The notes beneath the pieces were generated by a model. It made no database searches. It saw only the letters and a list, made by a program, of their open reading frames with translations, and had not been told where the DNA came from. Positions 1 to 14,400 of a stretch of 64,000 nt of DNA are shown here, piece after piece. The stretch covers positions 121,134 to 185,133 of the forward strand of contig NW_020170424.1 of assembly GCF_000524195.1 (NCBI RefSeq), written 5' to 3'. The stretch is from Echinococcus granulosus. Taxonomy: Eukaryota; Platyhelminthes; Cestoda; Cyclophyllidea; Taeniidae. Both the position numbers and the translations under genes were made by a program. Position 1 is the first letter of the stretch, and every line of letters starts with the position of its first letter.

Positions 1-44
1 TTCTCATGAGGAGAGAAAACATTGTCCACCAAATCCTTAAAATC

Positions 45-64
45 GGGGGGGGTGGGTGGGGGGT
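45..64 (+). repeat. G-rich tract
   Basis: Run of G blocks interrupted by T, with four or more G-runs of three or more on the plus strand; it could form a G-quadruplex. No gene context is visible at the window edge. Confidence 0.6.
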
Positions 65-1189
65 AGAATTCAATCGTGATTATGCACGGTACTTTTGGGA
101 CAGGAATACTACTTATTAAGTTATTCAGCAACCCGACAATAATGAATGACACCCGTGGCATTCATAGATGATCAAAATGTAGTGACAAACCAAAAGGATT
201 TTGACAAAGAACACTAAGGGACAAGGAAACACAATAGTCAGCAAACCTTCAGAAAGGAGGTTCCAGCGATTTAGCTCCTTTTTTCTGATGGAAAGCAGTC
301 AAATAAGACGCATTTCATTACTTCGTACATGAGCATGAAAGATGTCAGTTTAGCAATGGAAACACCAAAGTTAATCAAGTGTGTTAATGTATATTTGAGA
401 GGTTGAACCATCACCAGCAGAATTGATCAGCTGTTAAGTTGTCAAATCCTCCAATAAGCGGAAACCGGTAGTGACCTTAAAAGCATACAAAGTGGAAATG
501 ACCTATCCCGTGCTTTCAAAAACGGCTGTCAGAAACCGGAGAGACCCATTTGATGATAAGTTCACGCGATGACAAAAACTTGTATGAAAGAGCATGTGAA
601 TCTAAGCCATGGTAGAGATAGGCAAGAGCGAAGTTGGATAGGGCAATAAATTTTGACTACTCACAATTCTTCGTCAATCCTCCTCGCAAATGGGAATGAA
701 CAACTATTCACGAGGATTTGCCTCCGTCAACTGTTGGCAACTTGGATAGTGAAGCTACCTTTCGTATGATGGGGGATAGAGATAGGAAGAAGGTATTTTA
801 GATGCTCGAAGCGTTTTGTTTTACATTTGGAAGGTTACGATGCCAAGAAGACTGGCGATCTTGACTGATTCTGGGTTTGGAAACTGCCAACAATTTTAGC
901 TGCGTACAAAAAGGATAGAACTGGCACAACGAAGGTTTACAGTAACTGCACTGTATGGAGGAATGGGAATAGGGTTCGGTTGTTAAAAAACAAGGAAAAG
1001 TATATGTGAGTGATCACTATTAACAAAATGCGTCCCTCACAGAAAAAGTGCCGACAAGTTCATTAGCACCGAGTGAATTCATTAAAGATTTCGAAAGTCA
1101 CTCCCAAAAAGCAATTCAAGAAAACATTAAATCTGAATAGTTGTGAAAAGTCTGCCAAAACACGCCTTTTTTGTAGAGATGTTCAAGCC

Positions 1190-1540
1190 AACTAGGGGGA
1201 ATAAATCATTTCCACGATGCGAGACGATATCAGTGATGTTCTGAAGGTCGCAACACATCGTATCACGCACCGCACCAACACTAGAAAGAGCTACTACAGT
1301 GAAATCACATAAAGTCACATAGTCTGCTCCGAAACAAGTATCAATTTCACAAAGATGATGTGCGTAAAAAAGATGCAAAGACAGTTTACTTAAAGAAGTA
1401 GGGGTATAAACAGTTTCAGCGGCATTGAAGGGAGGATAGCAAGGCTTTTGGATTGCTAAGTTATATGGAGTCTGGCAAGTAGTCGCTGGAGTAACAAAAC
1501 TTGTTTTGACATACAGCAAAAGTCAACGTCAACTGGGGAC
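1190..1540 (-). other. possible downstream SAPS exons, frame disrupted
   Basis: Just past the exon ending at 1595, an acceptor-like TCTCCAG (intron about 54 bp) opens a phase-0 stretch with VDVDFCCMSKQVLLLQRLLARLH. This resembles the SAPS segment normally read as DVL-WLNEEKVIQRLVELIH, but it runs into TAG with no donor before it. A second frame then gives FNAAETVYTP, and further on NITDIVSHRGND, both loosely like the family's NA-TLCDIVRLGR block. Either I have the exon borders wrong or this part is degenerate. No clear exon is seen at 1-1190. Confidence 0.3.
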
Positions 1541-1594
1541 TGGAGACTAGGAAATTCCCAATTCGGGCAGAAAAGGAATGCGTATTAAGCCCAC

Positions 1595-4500
1595 CTGAGC
1601 CACAGCATACTGCTGACTGTTATCCTGATGCGTCATTTCAATGAGTAATTCACAAATCGCCGGCGATTCAATGTGACGTAGTAGGTTGGAGAGAAAATCC
1701 GGTTGCCGAGCCTGCAGATACGGCACCAACTGAAAAGATGACGAATTATACTACTCGCAAGGAGTCGAAAAGGGCAAAGCCATTTCTTTTTCAAAGGTAA
1801 CCGTTATACTACTAAAATCAGCGAGTAGCAGCACCACAGGACTCAATAAAACGATCCTTCAATGGGTTGGTTATGAAATTACCACTTCATAGACATCGGT
1901 ATGATCCTTTATGCCTTTCAATGGGTATTCATATTCGTGGCTTCGTTTTCAACCCGATTCGCCCACTTAAAAATATGTCTTTCCTAACCTTTAAATAGAT
2001 GTTACTTGTTGTAAGTTAAAAAAACGGCAGAAAATCACAACTTATACCAATTTGGACCGCGGTAGGGAGTTTGTCCGGGTAGTGCCAAATTAGAGAGGAA
2101 AAGGTCGCAGCCCTCATTAGCGGTGTAAAGCACTGTCCTAAAATATCCATTTAGGGTCACACCACCAATTAGGGCAGGTAGGTAACAGCGTAATGTCTTA
2201 TTTCTGGACAAAATGATTATTTCATCATATTCTGAGTGAAAAATCCAATTCTACCACAGTTCGGCCTAATCAAAGGTTACTTATTCATAGAGCTCAGGTA
2301 TAATGAACATTTTCGGCTAAATTAAATGCGCTTTTTATAGTTGGCACGCCTGCTAGACTAGAAAGGCCTAGTCAAACGCGAGACCCAGCTGCCAGGTGAG
2401 GTAAGACGCCGCGGTTTGAGCAAATTCTTAAAACCCACTTTTTACGGCCTTTAGCCTAATCTTCCGAGAATGGTGCCCAGTCACACATTGCATCAGCAGA
2501 CCACAGAGAGTTCATGCAGCTTTGCATACATCCCACCACAATCACTTAGTTTGGGGGGATATGCTAAGTGTATGAATTGCTGGTATGCACACACATGCGT
2601 TCTTTCATCGATATAGTACACCTTATTTTTACCCTTTGGAGCCATCAAAACACAAGGAACTGACTGGACTCAGTAGAAGTGGTTCCAGCTTGTCTGCCTC
2701 ACGAGTCGAGTTTACTGGGTTCCAAAGCTGAGACCTTCGAGGTGGATATTTTGCACAGTATTTAGATATCGTGCGATTTGCGGTGATAGAAGAGCGAGGT
2801 GCCAGAGATGCATGCAACATATTCAGGAGGACATTGTACCTTGATTACTAGGAAAATGCTTGCAGTTTACGATGGGAGGGGAATGCTGCTCTATCTTCGT
2901 CCTCATCTCCTCATTATTCCCAAGATGTTTTTTCCAGGACCACAGGGTCATCAGCTTTTCTTGTCACCACTGGACGACCACATGATTACATCCGAAACAG
3001 AAGAGATAGATGGGAGATGAAAGTCGAGATAGAAGCGAAGTTAACTGTAGCTGGGCCTTTTAAGCTCCTGTAGACACAACGTTGCACGAAAGTGGAACCC
3101 GCAGTAAGTGAGTTTCAGTGGAACGACTACCATAAATAAATCGTTTAAAGAAGCATTCTGTGACTTCAAAGGTACGCCCTTTTGAGGTGCACTGATTCCC
3201 ACAGTGCGATGTGGGACTAGAATACACTCTACGCCACGCTTCACTGTACTTTCTCTCAACGCACACCTGTGGGAGTTTTACACAACTAGTCGCTACGTTA
3301 ATAGAAGGGTCAAGCTCTTTGTAAGGTACTCATTCAAAAAAGACTGCCCTACGAACAAGGCTCTATTATAAATTGCAATGATACCAGTTCGCCGACTTCG
3401 GTCGTATGGACTATATACAGTGTAGGGTGGGCCTCTACAGTCCAAAATCTGGAAATCGACAGAGAACTGATATGACCTCAATTCTGCTCGTTCAAATTTT
3501 CACTTATTATAAATGCGACGTGAGCAATGTTCGATGGCGTTTTGTTTACTAGAAAGCCCACATTAATTGAAAAATGAATCGGTGTGGCTAGCGGAAAACG
3601 CAACATACCAGGATACTAGTAACATCCTGTCTGAAAGAGTGTTGATACTCTTGGTCATGATTGAATAGCAGTCGCTTTTGTACCGCAGTCGGCCCGGTAG
3701 TAAACACCAAAGTCGGTCTTGGCCCCGTGTCCAGCACTACCGATACAACCAGTCACAAGGATCCGACGCACAGCGTATTGACAATTATGGTCAATGAGGT
3801 CAAGTAAGGTCAAAAAGTAGGAAATTTCTTATTCAGTTTGTGCACGAGGATGCGTTCAAAACTCCACTTTCAGCAAATTACTGATACCCATGAATTAGCA
3901 GTCAATCCATGTAGGATTTGAAGCGAATGCGCTAGCATTCACTGCTGCAGCTGCCTGTGGCTCACCCACTTACTTATTTCATATACGATAAGGACTAAAT
4001 TAAACTACTCGAGGGAAATTGCCTACTCAAACCATCGACAAACGCAATTTCATTCATTAGCTAGCTGCACCCTCTCTGCGCCAAGGACTTTTCGTTTGTG
4101 AGCGCTTTGATCGGATTTAGATGCATTGTACTACCATAGAATATAGCGGTTTGACCTCATAGCGAAAACACTGGCAAAACGACGATTGCTGAGCAAAACG
4201 CAAATATTAAAAGACAAAGTAGATATCCACTCGGCAAATTAGAAAATGAAGTAATCAGCTATCCAGAGTATGACGATTTCAACCGACCATAAGCATAATA
4301 TGGCAGCCTTTGTGATGGCGATAATGCACTTGCCTATGCTTTAATTTTACAGACCTAAAAGGCATGCTTTCTGCTCAAAGGTAAAGGGGTGTCTTGAAGT
4401 GGGGAAAAACTAGAATGAAATGACTCACGAACCCATTTGTGTATTGTTTCATCAAAAAAATAATCACTTAAAGCTTCCAATGCTAGGGTCATTCGGACTT

Positions 4501-6585
4501 CAACATTGCTAGCTGAGTATTTCGTTCATAACTCTATGTCAAAAAACTGGACCACCGCGCATTGGGAAGGAGGAAACGGCTACAGCGATGACTGTGCATG
4601 GGTCAATTGAAAGTGGCAAAATGTCTACATGCCCTTCGCACAGTTTACAGCTGTGCAATAAACGTCTTTGGGAAAATAAGCCCAAACACCGGAAGAAAAT
4701 CAGTGCGACGAGTCGAGAACATCCCTTGCAAAAAACTGACATACTCAGTCAACTGACTTGATAAATCCTCATTCTACGAGTTGGGAAAAAAGGAACAGAA
4801 ATTAAAGGAATTTAAGAACAGTATCCCAAACATTGGTCTTGGAACAAAATGAACAAACCAATGGCAGTAAACCAAGAATACGAATACCATACTATGTAAA
4901 AACTTTCATGAACCACTCCATATGTTGGGCCGTTACAAAAAATAAATAAGCCTGCCAATAGTAAAGAACCTGGCTCATGAAAATCTACGATAGTTTGATG
5001 CAGTGGAGGTTAGCAACTCGGCGCAGACTCGACCTCAGTGCGCAATTTTGAGTGCGGAAAGAGCATGAAATGCAGTGAGAGATTGGCCCGACTTCGTAGT
5101 GATCGATGCAGAGAAGTGACCCGGCTAGCACTAATGTGACCTATTAACATCAATATCAGCAGACTTAGTTTATGCAGCAACTTCGACATGGTAGGCACTT
5201 ATAATCACAAGCAGTGCATGTCATAATGCCACTCACATAAATCACTTCAACCCTCCAACATCAAAACGGGCCCGCTGAAAGCGATGCACACACTATTAGC
5301 GCCATTCAAAATGAGTGGGCAGCGACTATGAGGTAATATGATAGTTTGGAAACTTGGAATTGTGAAATTAATAGTTGAATGCATTATTAACTAGTTCTAA
5401 TTGCTATATGATCGAGCTAGCCGGGCACAGGCAGAGAGATGCCAATAGAACAACCAACTAAAATGTTCCATTTAAGACGCATCAGCGGAAAAAAAAGGCA
5501 AAAAATAGGCCAAATGCATAAACTTGGTTATAAAGAGGTTTAAGTTATTGACGGGGAGAGTGAAGATCTACCAAAAGCGAGATGTACGACACAACGAGAG
5601 AAGACAACGATTATTAGACGGGAAATACAGATACGAGGAAATCTGAAATGCCGCAAAGCAAGGAATGGAGATAATGATTTAAAACTGCTATAAATATTAC
5701 CAGTCGGCCCACTTACTAGGCCAAAACGCATCAATTTCACCAAAGCAAAAAGCATTTTAAGGTCTCAAACCGTACCTCAGAGGCCTTGAAGTAAAGTAAA
5801 TTGGTCATGATTTTGACAAAGAAGCCGGCAGAAAGAGGATTGAGCGGCATAGAGGTGTCTATGAATGTTAATAGACTTTCCACAAATGGCATAGAGCCGG
5901 GAGAAAAGACATTATTGGCATCATCGGCACCTGTCTGGCAGCCCGTAGAGACGAGAAAGTCCACTAAGGCGGGAACACCACTGGAGAGGATTTCTGCCGC
6001 AACCGAGGGACGTCTAGGATAGAAAAGAAAGGCGAAATTTTGCAGAAGTTTGAATAGAGTAAATGCTAGCTACTTTAAATAGTTCCCAAAACAAAAATGA
6101 AGATAAAAGGATATTTTCGACAACAATTGTTTAAGGGTTGAGAGGGAGATAGCATATAGAAAACACAACGCATGTTCAAAATATGAGGCAAAACTTTAAA
6201 CCCAGTAGTAATAAGTCTGAATGTAAGATGTACTTAGCAATATTGACCGCGTAAATAAGATGTTGAAGCAACAAGACAAAAAAAAACAAGTTATAGGAAC
6301 GTAAAGCTCACTTAAATCGAACTGCATCAAACGTGATATTTGACTGGTCGACCACCAATTCAATAAGGTGCGATATACGACCGGGATTTAAGAGGCTAAA
6401 ATAATTTCTAAACAGGGGTTCGAATTTACTAATTGATGACTTCTGTGCACCGAGCCATAACATGCTGTATGACGTAATCATTATCAAGGAATTCCTCAAG
6501 AGTCGTTTCCTGCAAATTCATCTGGCAAAAAAAGGAAAGTTACCTCTGTTATTTGAGGTGGAACAGCTGCACTTTCCCAAAACAT
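1595..6585 (-). CDS. SAPS-domain protein, PP6 regulatory subunit (5' part)
   Basis: Regulatory subunit of the Ser/Thr phosphatase PP6 (SAPS/PPP6R family), a scaffold that binds the catalytic subunit. Exons in coding order: 6585-6544, 6521-6430, 6395-6312, 6013-5776, 1729-1595; all four junctions keep the frame. The protein starts MFWESAAVPPQITE, matching the family's MFW start, then TTLEEFLDNDYV, VINYLLNPGRISHLIELV, RFKRPSVAAEILSSGVPAL, SMPLNPLSAGFFVKIMTNL and FLSNLLRHIESPAICELL. These are the family's conserved TL-EL, PSVA-EIL, PLNP-SFF and LLRHI blocks. About 197 residues are accounted for; animal members are usually several hundred residues longer. Introns are 22, 34, 298 and 4,046 bp. The continuation below position 1595 is unclear (see the next entry and findings). 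Family identification is firm; the gene's integrity is not. Confidence 0.85.
1730..5775 (-). other. 4-kb intron of the SAPS gene
   Basis: This lies between two SAPS exons whose joined protein is continuous (KASE then LVPYLQ). I see no convincing exon, RNA or full mobile element inside; the short open frames on both strands lack family similarity. A 4-kb intron beside 22- and 34-bp introns in one gene is a marked contrast. Confidence 0.6.
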
Positions 6586-8482
6586 TTTTTTGGTTAAAAG
6601 CACAGACAAATTGCATAATCGCCTGCCCAATGGGAAGGTCGGCTATTATAAAATTTGAGATAAATCAAAATGCGCATGCTAATCCATTTCATCTGCCGAG
6701 AGTGCTGGTAGCTGTGATCGAGAGCTGCAAAGCAAGTGCAACAAAGTGTTTAGAAAACGAGCACTGTCTATCTGCTCTTTGCCCATGTACTCTAGTACAC
6801 GAATCCCGCTGAATCCCATCATTGAGTTTAATAATCCCTCCATTTGATTAGTGGTAAAAAGGCAAAATTTTTGCCGGTTGTGGGTTAGCGAATGCTAATT
6901 TTACAATTGTGACGTCACTGCTCTTCTCTGGAGGCATATTAAGCCTTTCCACTGCGGAACGAAATTAATCACCAAGGTACTTGTACAAGCACAAGCCACC
7001 AAATAAATTTTTGCAGTGACATCTGCACCATTATTTTTATTCCTCTCATAGAATTGCGTGTCAGGACATATTTAGCACAAAATTAAACAATCCAAAACAT
7101 CTTCATACCCAATTTGATACGTGCATCATTTATAGTAAAACCAAGACTGAATTCAAGCCATTCAGTTGATATGAAAATGCCAAAACCCCCCAACTTGGGA
7201 TTGTAATATTCGTGGGGCATCATTTGCTTTCAACGCCGCTTCGCCATGAAGATTGGCACTGCGTGAACTCCTCTACGAGTGATTACCCTAAAACCATCAA
7301 TAATTTTATTTTAACGGGAGAAGAACTCTTTTAAGAATGCAGACTTGAGCAAATTTTTCTGCTTAATTTAGACGCCCTTCTTTCGCTGACCACGGCCAAT
7401 GATACGCCGATTCAATGTTGACGTGTTAAGAATATTGACTGCGATATAATTTGACCCGCACCTACGACACCAACTAAGTGAATCCTGAGAACTACAAATC
7501 AACAGGCCGCCACCTACATGGGCTGGCAAATGACAATGGGTATTGGGTTATCTGTCTATCGCTCCTCACCTCTTCACAATTGGTGTAAACAGGTGAGAAA
7601 TAAAAAATAGAAATGAAAGTAATTGGGGTTGGAGACAAAGCATTCGGAAGAAGCTTGACTCGTCGGCGTGGGATTAAGCATCGCGGTATCGACCACTCCA
7701 ACGAATCGCCCGGAAGGATTCCCCCGGACAACTGTTAAAAGGAAAATCAGAGACCGCACCTTGCTTCCGAAAATGGTGCAAAATTGCCCCCATACTTTGA
7801 TGAGAACTCCAAACATCGAGTCGCATGAACATCAACTATTCCTTTGACGATTCCCAGCCCAACCAATCGCGACTGAACCCAAGGCAAGTAAGTAACACAC
7901 CAGCTCCCCTCCCACCGCCTCCAACGGATGCAATTATTGCTAGAGGCACCTCCAAACCTCACACACTCCCAATCAATTCACTCATTTGTGGTTAAATTTA
8001 GAGGTAAACATCCCGCCAACGCAAAAAAACCGAGAACCCGAAGTCCATATCCTCACCCGTAGTTTCCAGGGCCAACCCGAGACCAACTGAAAGGGGAGAA
8101 CAAGCGAAAAGTCGCCTCTGGGAATGCTATAATCTGAGTGTAATTACTTGTATATATATACGTATATTCATCCTCCATAGAAAAAAATGGACCTCGTTAC
8201 AAACGGTCAGTGCAATGATCGAGAGTAGTAGCAGCAATCGCAGCGCGGTTTTAACGCCCAAATACATTCATACATACATTCTTACTTACATAGATAGAGA
8301 CATCGGGCTGAGGAGGGTATAGATTGGCCGCGAGTATAACCTTTTTTAAATCAAGCGGATGTCGAGACAAACAGACCGATTAACTACATGCATACCGCAC
8401 TCTTTCATGACAATTTCGTATAAAAAAAATTGGCTACGCCGGGTTATTTACACAAACAAAGCTGCTGCTGCTGCCACCACTA
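6586..8482. other. intergenic region between two minus-strand genes
   Basis: Upstream of the SAPS gene start and downstream of the zinc-finger stop. Overlapping short minus-strand open frames at 7492-7962 have no recognisable motif and are probably chance or 5' leader. A short TA-rich alternation lies near 8150-8168. No RNA gene seen. Confidence 0.5.
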
Positions 8483-11400
8483 CTATTGAGTATTGTCCGC
8501 CACCGTGGCCAATACCATCACCGAGTGCGACTGGTCCGCTTCCATCGACACCACTTCATCACCTCCTACTGCACCGCATTGTGACTGATGCGCCAGGTAC
8601 CGTGCGGTGCAGTTCTGTCCAACAAATACCCTTGAGCAGAGCGGACAACCGTAGGCCAGAACCATCTGCCCCACAGCATCAGCGGCAATTTCCGTGGCTA
8701 AGACCATCGTGTCAAAGATTTCGGCAGCGGCACCCCCCGCTTCCGCTACCTCTGTGACGGCTTGGAGGCTTTCAGCAGCCAGCTGAAGTGGACACGACCA
8801 GCCGGGAGCATCGGTCATCAGCAGATGACTATCACGAAGGCGTGTGGAGGTGAATTTGGCCCCACAACCGCCCTCTGCAGCGTGATTGGGACAGGGCATT
8901 GCTTCCTCCTGTCCTTGGTGCATCACGCGGATGTGGCCGATCAGGTCTCCACGGTGATGTGGACCAAAGAAAATACGGCCGCAAGCTTGACAGCCCAACT
9001 GCTCACAAGTCGACTCCGGGTTGTGGTCCTACGCAAGGGTAGAAAAAAGCGCTGATTGGATTCGAATGTCCACTACAAGAGAAAGTCTGACAATGACAAC
9101 GACCAGAGGTGCGACCTACCAGTTCCATGTGAATGTACAGCTCCTTTGCGTTATCCAGCACAACCTGAGCCTCCGCACCACACAGACGACAAGTGACTAG
9201 CGCGTGGTCCGGAGACGTCTGGGCCAACACCATTTCCAGTTGACTAACCGCATTTGGCGGTGGTGGAAGTTCCATTCCATCTATCACCGACGCCGGCGCC
9301 ACCGCAACACCCTCTACTGAGTGTACAGCTGCGCCAGTGATAACGGTGCATGTGTTCAGCTGCTGCTGCGCAACTGGCGCCAAAGACTGGTGGAGAGTGG
9401 CCACCGTGGTGGCGGCCGTTGCGGTATGAATACCAAAAGCACGCGTGGAACCCCTTGGACGTCCACGACGACCTGTCCCGCGACTGCGCACTGCGCCGGC
9501 ACCGCCACTCCCACGACCTCTACCCCTTCCACGCCCTCGACGGCCTGGCGTGAAGGACCGGCGCATTTGCAGGGAGTTCTCTACACTCTCCAGTAGATCA
9601 GGGTCGTTCAGCAGATCCGCTGACGTGTAGATTGGAGCACCTAGGGACTTTGAACGACCTCTTCGTCCTTAAAATGAAAAATAAGAGAAAGTTTTTAAGT
9701 TCTTTCAAGATCCCAGTCACATGGTGCGCTAAGGCAGTAATTGTGTATCTGTCAAATTGCGTCCACGTTGCTCCAAAGTGGTGGTTTCAAAAGGGAAACT
9801 TCATCGATCGCCGAAAGAGATCCGAAGAAGGAGGTCTGCCAAGATGGTTATTCTGAAGCAACACAAAAACTAGAACTCCTAAAAGGTTTGGAATTTTGGA
9901 CGACCTCTTGTTAAATAAATAAAAAGTGGAATTGCAGGTAAAATGAGCAATAAAGGCCACATTAATGCTTAAGCAACTCAACACACCGCCAAAGACGGGA
10001 AAAAAGCAACCGAAAAAAGACGCGTACCACCTCTTCCCCTAACCCTCCTCACTCCGGAGCCGCCTTCAAGCCTAGTAGCGGCTGCGATGACCGATGCGGC
10101 GCTAGCAGCTGGAGCGCTGGCGATGCCGCCAACCTTGGATCCATTCTCCACCTCCCAGTCCTTATCGTCTTTATCATCGCCATCGGCTCGGCGACCACCA
10201 CCCTCAGCATCAGAGTCAGAGTCGGGTGCAGCGAGCGCAGAGGCGACGGCGGAGACAACTGCCTGCTGCTCAAACTGCTCAGGGTGGATTTTGGCCAAAT
10301 GGAGCTGGAGCACCTCGGGCGAGGTGAAGGCTACGAGCTCGCAAAAAGGACATTCCACCGGCTCCATGTCAGGCTGTCCGTAGAGCACTGCATCGAAGTT
10401 GGCCGCATGTTTGAGTACCGCGTGACGACGCAGCGCGATGTAGACGGGGTATGCCATTCCACAGAGCTATTGAAAGCAAGTGAAAGATGGCTAGAGAATA
10501 ATCTTGTTAATGTAATTGAGGACTCAGCAGCAGTAGCTAGGACTAAAGCGACAGTTAACGCGATTCGCTATCAGCTCCACAAATATCCGAGCAAGGTTGT
10601 TTTGAGCCCTCTGACCCACCTGACATGGGAAGACCAGTTCACCAGTGTGCTCAACCTGCAGATGCTTATCCCGTTCACGCAGACTTGATAGCGCATTATC
10701 GCCGCAGATGGGACACACGTAGACCCGGGTAGAGGCCGGTTTTTTGGCGCTATCTGTTGCAGTAGTGGAAGAGGGAGGTGGCGAAGGAGGTAAGTCCAAG
10801 GGCACATCGAACACCCCTTTGGGGACTGCATTCTTTCGTAGTGAAGCTGGTGTCGGTGTTGTTGCTGCTGTTGTGCGTTTGCGTGGTTGGGGTGCTGGCG
10901 TTGGCTGCTGTTGTGGTGGCGGTTGCTCATCCTCTTCTTCCGTCTTATTCTCCATTTTTGCTGTCTCATTTTCATTTTCCTTCTCCTCGACCTTTTGCAG
11001 TTCTTCCTGCTGTTGCTCCTCTGCCTGTGGATGCTTTACCGGAGAGGTGGACCCCGGTTTCACAAAAGCTTCCGCTTCGGCTGTTGGTTGTGGTGATAGT
11101 GTTGGCTCCTAGAAAACGATCAACGAGAGTTGTTAACAGGACATTCATTAACACGACTTCAACCACTTCGGCATCATAGTCTGCTGCCCTTCGATCTACT
11201 GAATACTGACAACAAAAGTTCGCTGGCTCTTGTATTTATGTATTCATGTACACCTCAGAGGACTATATTGGTAAGACCAGTTGGCAAACTCGATTCGGGA
11301 AGATGAAAATTCTAAGCTTCAAATAGGGCGTATGCTATCGATGGCCAAATCTGTAGACTCGTTGCACTGGCCTTTGGCAAGTGCCCCAATTTCGGATTCT

Positions 11401-14400
11401 ACACAATGGCCAGTGAGGGAGTGGGAGGGGATCGCAATGAAATAGATGCATTCTTAAGAATGTGTTTACCATGGACCCAAACGCAATGAGTTACATCACA
11501 GCATTAAAACATGCAAACTCTCTTCCCCACGCTGCTTTTAAGTAAAGACTATTGCACAAGACGACTAGTACACAAATAAACTCACTGAGAAACAACATCC
11601 AGTCTTTAGTACGCCTTTCAAGTTACTCGAACAAAAACACAATTCGCCTTTTGGAGGATATGATATTCAAGAAGTCTAATTATGTAGCCTCTGCATCCAC
11701 TGATGAAATAGGTAGCATTCTCTCCATTATGCGAAGTCATCGTATCACTTTCCACCCCTGTCACTGACGTTCGAAATAAGGAAGCTATGCAGCAGCCTGG
11801 AATTTGTATTAGTGATGCATTTAGTAAATCAAATTGTCAATTGAACAAACATTGTGATTGATAATATTTGAACGGAGCAGCATGGAGTTTCTGGGAAGGT
11901 AGGCCTCTCGACGCATCTTTACGTTAAAAACGTCTTCCCATATTTGCGAGGTTTATAGCTAAGCATTTAACCAACCCGATGATACACCATTTTACATCAG
12001 TCCATCAGTGATTGCAAAGGGACGTAGCCGCACATTAAAGGTACAGAAAAAATGCAGCAAAAACCTGTGCATATTGGCGCATCTAGATAATAGGTATGCA
12101 AACCCAAAACAATTTTGCGATTTAGAAGATGAGCGCGGTCGATTGATCCAAAGCCATCCAATATCCAAAGTGGTGGCAGAGGCTAATGAGCTAAACACCG
12201 AAGGTATCCAAGACTGTTGGCAAACCACGAGTAGCAGATGATGTACACTATCTTTTTTTAAACTCAGCAAATTCACACGGTAAAAAGACACATCAATAGA
12301 TGAATAAGCAAATCAATGGACCAGCTTACATGTATAATTTTTTAATTCCACGATAGAAAAACTAATCACCATCAGTAAAGACAAAATCTACCCAAGCTAA
12401 TAGTGAATTAAGGCTCAAAGCGAGCCACAAAGCTAACGGAGAGAAAGATAAGCAAGACTTAAGGCCAAACGACTGCTAGCATGGATAGCAAGTGCAAACA
12501 GTGAATGAAGCCTTTGCAATAAAAGTGAGGCGTACGAGGAAGATGTTCTTACATTACTCAAGTAATAACTTTAACAGTCGATTCACATACTCATGGGGTG
12601 GCATCGAACTTGCGCTCACTCATCACCACGAGTTAATAACTTGAAAAGAGCCATTAATTTTTTGCAGAACCAGGTAACTAAAGTTTGGAAAGCTGTGTTG
12701 CTCAAAATAAGGCTAGACTATGACGGTGACGGCAGCTAGCTACGGAGACTGTAGATTAAACAAATTGTCGGACTAAACCCAAAACATTAAGGCCAAGTGG
12801 AAGGTGCCTAGGTTCACTAGGTGGATAGTGTTTCTGCCGGCTGATTTTTACAATATAATCATTGGCAATGCGACACACGTCGACAGTGTACGGAGAAGAT
12901 TTGTATGGTTTACAACTAAAGTAAAATTCCTTAGTTAAAATAGCTTAGATGATAACTTCATGATATAGTAGCTACTGTTCCCTCTAACCATCCTTTAAAA
13001 AAAGCAAGCCTACGGTGTACTAGATTGCTATCCTTGGGGGCAGCATGAAATCTAGACGTAGATAAAGCGCACCTTCTGGAAAGGTCAACAATATTCAATA
13101 AATAGTTTGAATATGTAAAGAACCCCCGCGCCTGCTTACATTTCCATTAGTAAGCTTCTCCTCCTCCAGAGTCGGTTTTAACTCTTCCGCTTCGTCGCCT
13201 TTTTCTTTAGCTTTTACTTCTTCCTCCTCCAATTTGGTATTGCCCTCCGGTGGTGGCGACGGGACAGTAATGGACACAGGTGAAGCCACCTTTAATGGGG
13301 GCTGGTACTTTGGCCGCTTTTGAGGCAGCCCATCGCCCTCCGCATCTACCGCGACGGACCAAGACGAAGTGCCAGGGCCGGTAGCGGTTGCTTCGAAGGT
13401 GGAGGCAACATAACCGCGCACGCCGGGGAAGCGCACTGCGAAGGCGTGACTGGCGCTGGCAGAGGCGGCTGTGAGAGCAGAGACGAGAGCCCTCGTGGGC
13501 ACTTGAGTGGGCCGACGAAGGTAGGGTGGGAGGCGAGGCACGGAGAGACGGGCACCGCGACCGGCACACCGCGACATGTGCGAGGCGAGTGAGGCTGGTG
13601 GTTGCACAGCGTCCTGGGCGCGCAGAACGAAGGTGCACCATCCACACCCAAGACAAGTCACCACGCGGTGAGCTACATCGTCCGTGCGCTGGTACACCAT
13701 TGAGGCTAGAGATTAAGTAATTGATGAAGTTGTCGCAGCACTCAAGCTACAATGGTCTCGAAAATGTGCAATTTCTTTTGCAGAATAGTTGGATCTCAGA
13801 TGTATGTAGATATCATCAACTATAATTACGTGAAATAATTTCGAAGTGTTCATTAATGAGGCAGTAATACAGAAGACCAAGAAAAACCATTACGGAAGCC
13901 ACAATAGAAACGGAACCGATTTTGAGCATCGGCACTGTCTGCAGTTATGAAGAGTAATGCCATTCTTCTCATAATGTGAATCATTTGGGCATACAAAGAG
14001 GCCCTGCGTCGCGATAATTATCCCTTTAAAGTGAAACGGAAAATAGGCCTGGAAATAGTGAAAATCTTTAACGGATGATAAAACTAGGAACTACAGTGAC
14101 GGAAGCGTTGCAATTCCCACAACAGAAATGAGAATTTTTTACCCTTACCTTCACCGAAAAAACCTAACGATAACGAGTCATCTAATACCGCTTTTCGTGG
14201 CACTCACCACAGAACAATGTAGTGAGCAAAGTCAAGGCGCTTAATAAAGCTTTTCATCACATCTACATTAAAACGTGCTGATAATAAAACTTGCTAAATG
14301 AAATATCTTACCAGGACTTGGGCGCCAATGAATCTGATGATCGAGCAGGATGTGCGAAGTGAGGTCTTCCAAACGTGGTGAGGGAATCTTATCAGTGCAG

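Noticed and set aside
7492..7962. Three overlapping minus-strand open frames before the SAPS gene
   Set aside because: No family motif, no consistent splice borders and no link to the MFW start exon.
8359..9630. Several plus-strand open frames over the zinc-finger exons
   Set aside because: They are antisense shadows of well-supported minus-strand coding exons.
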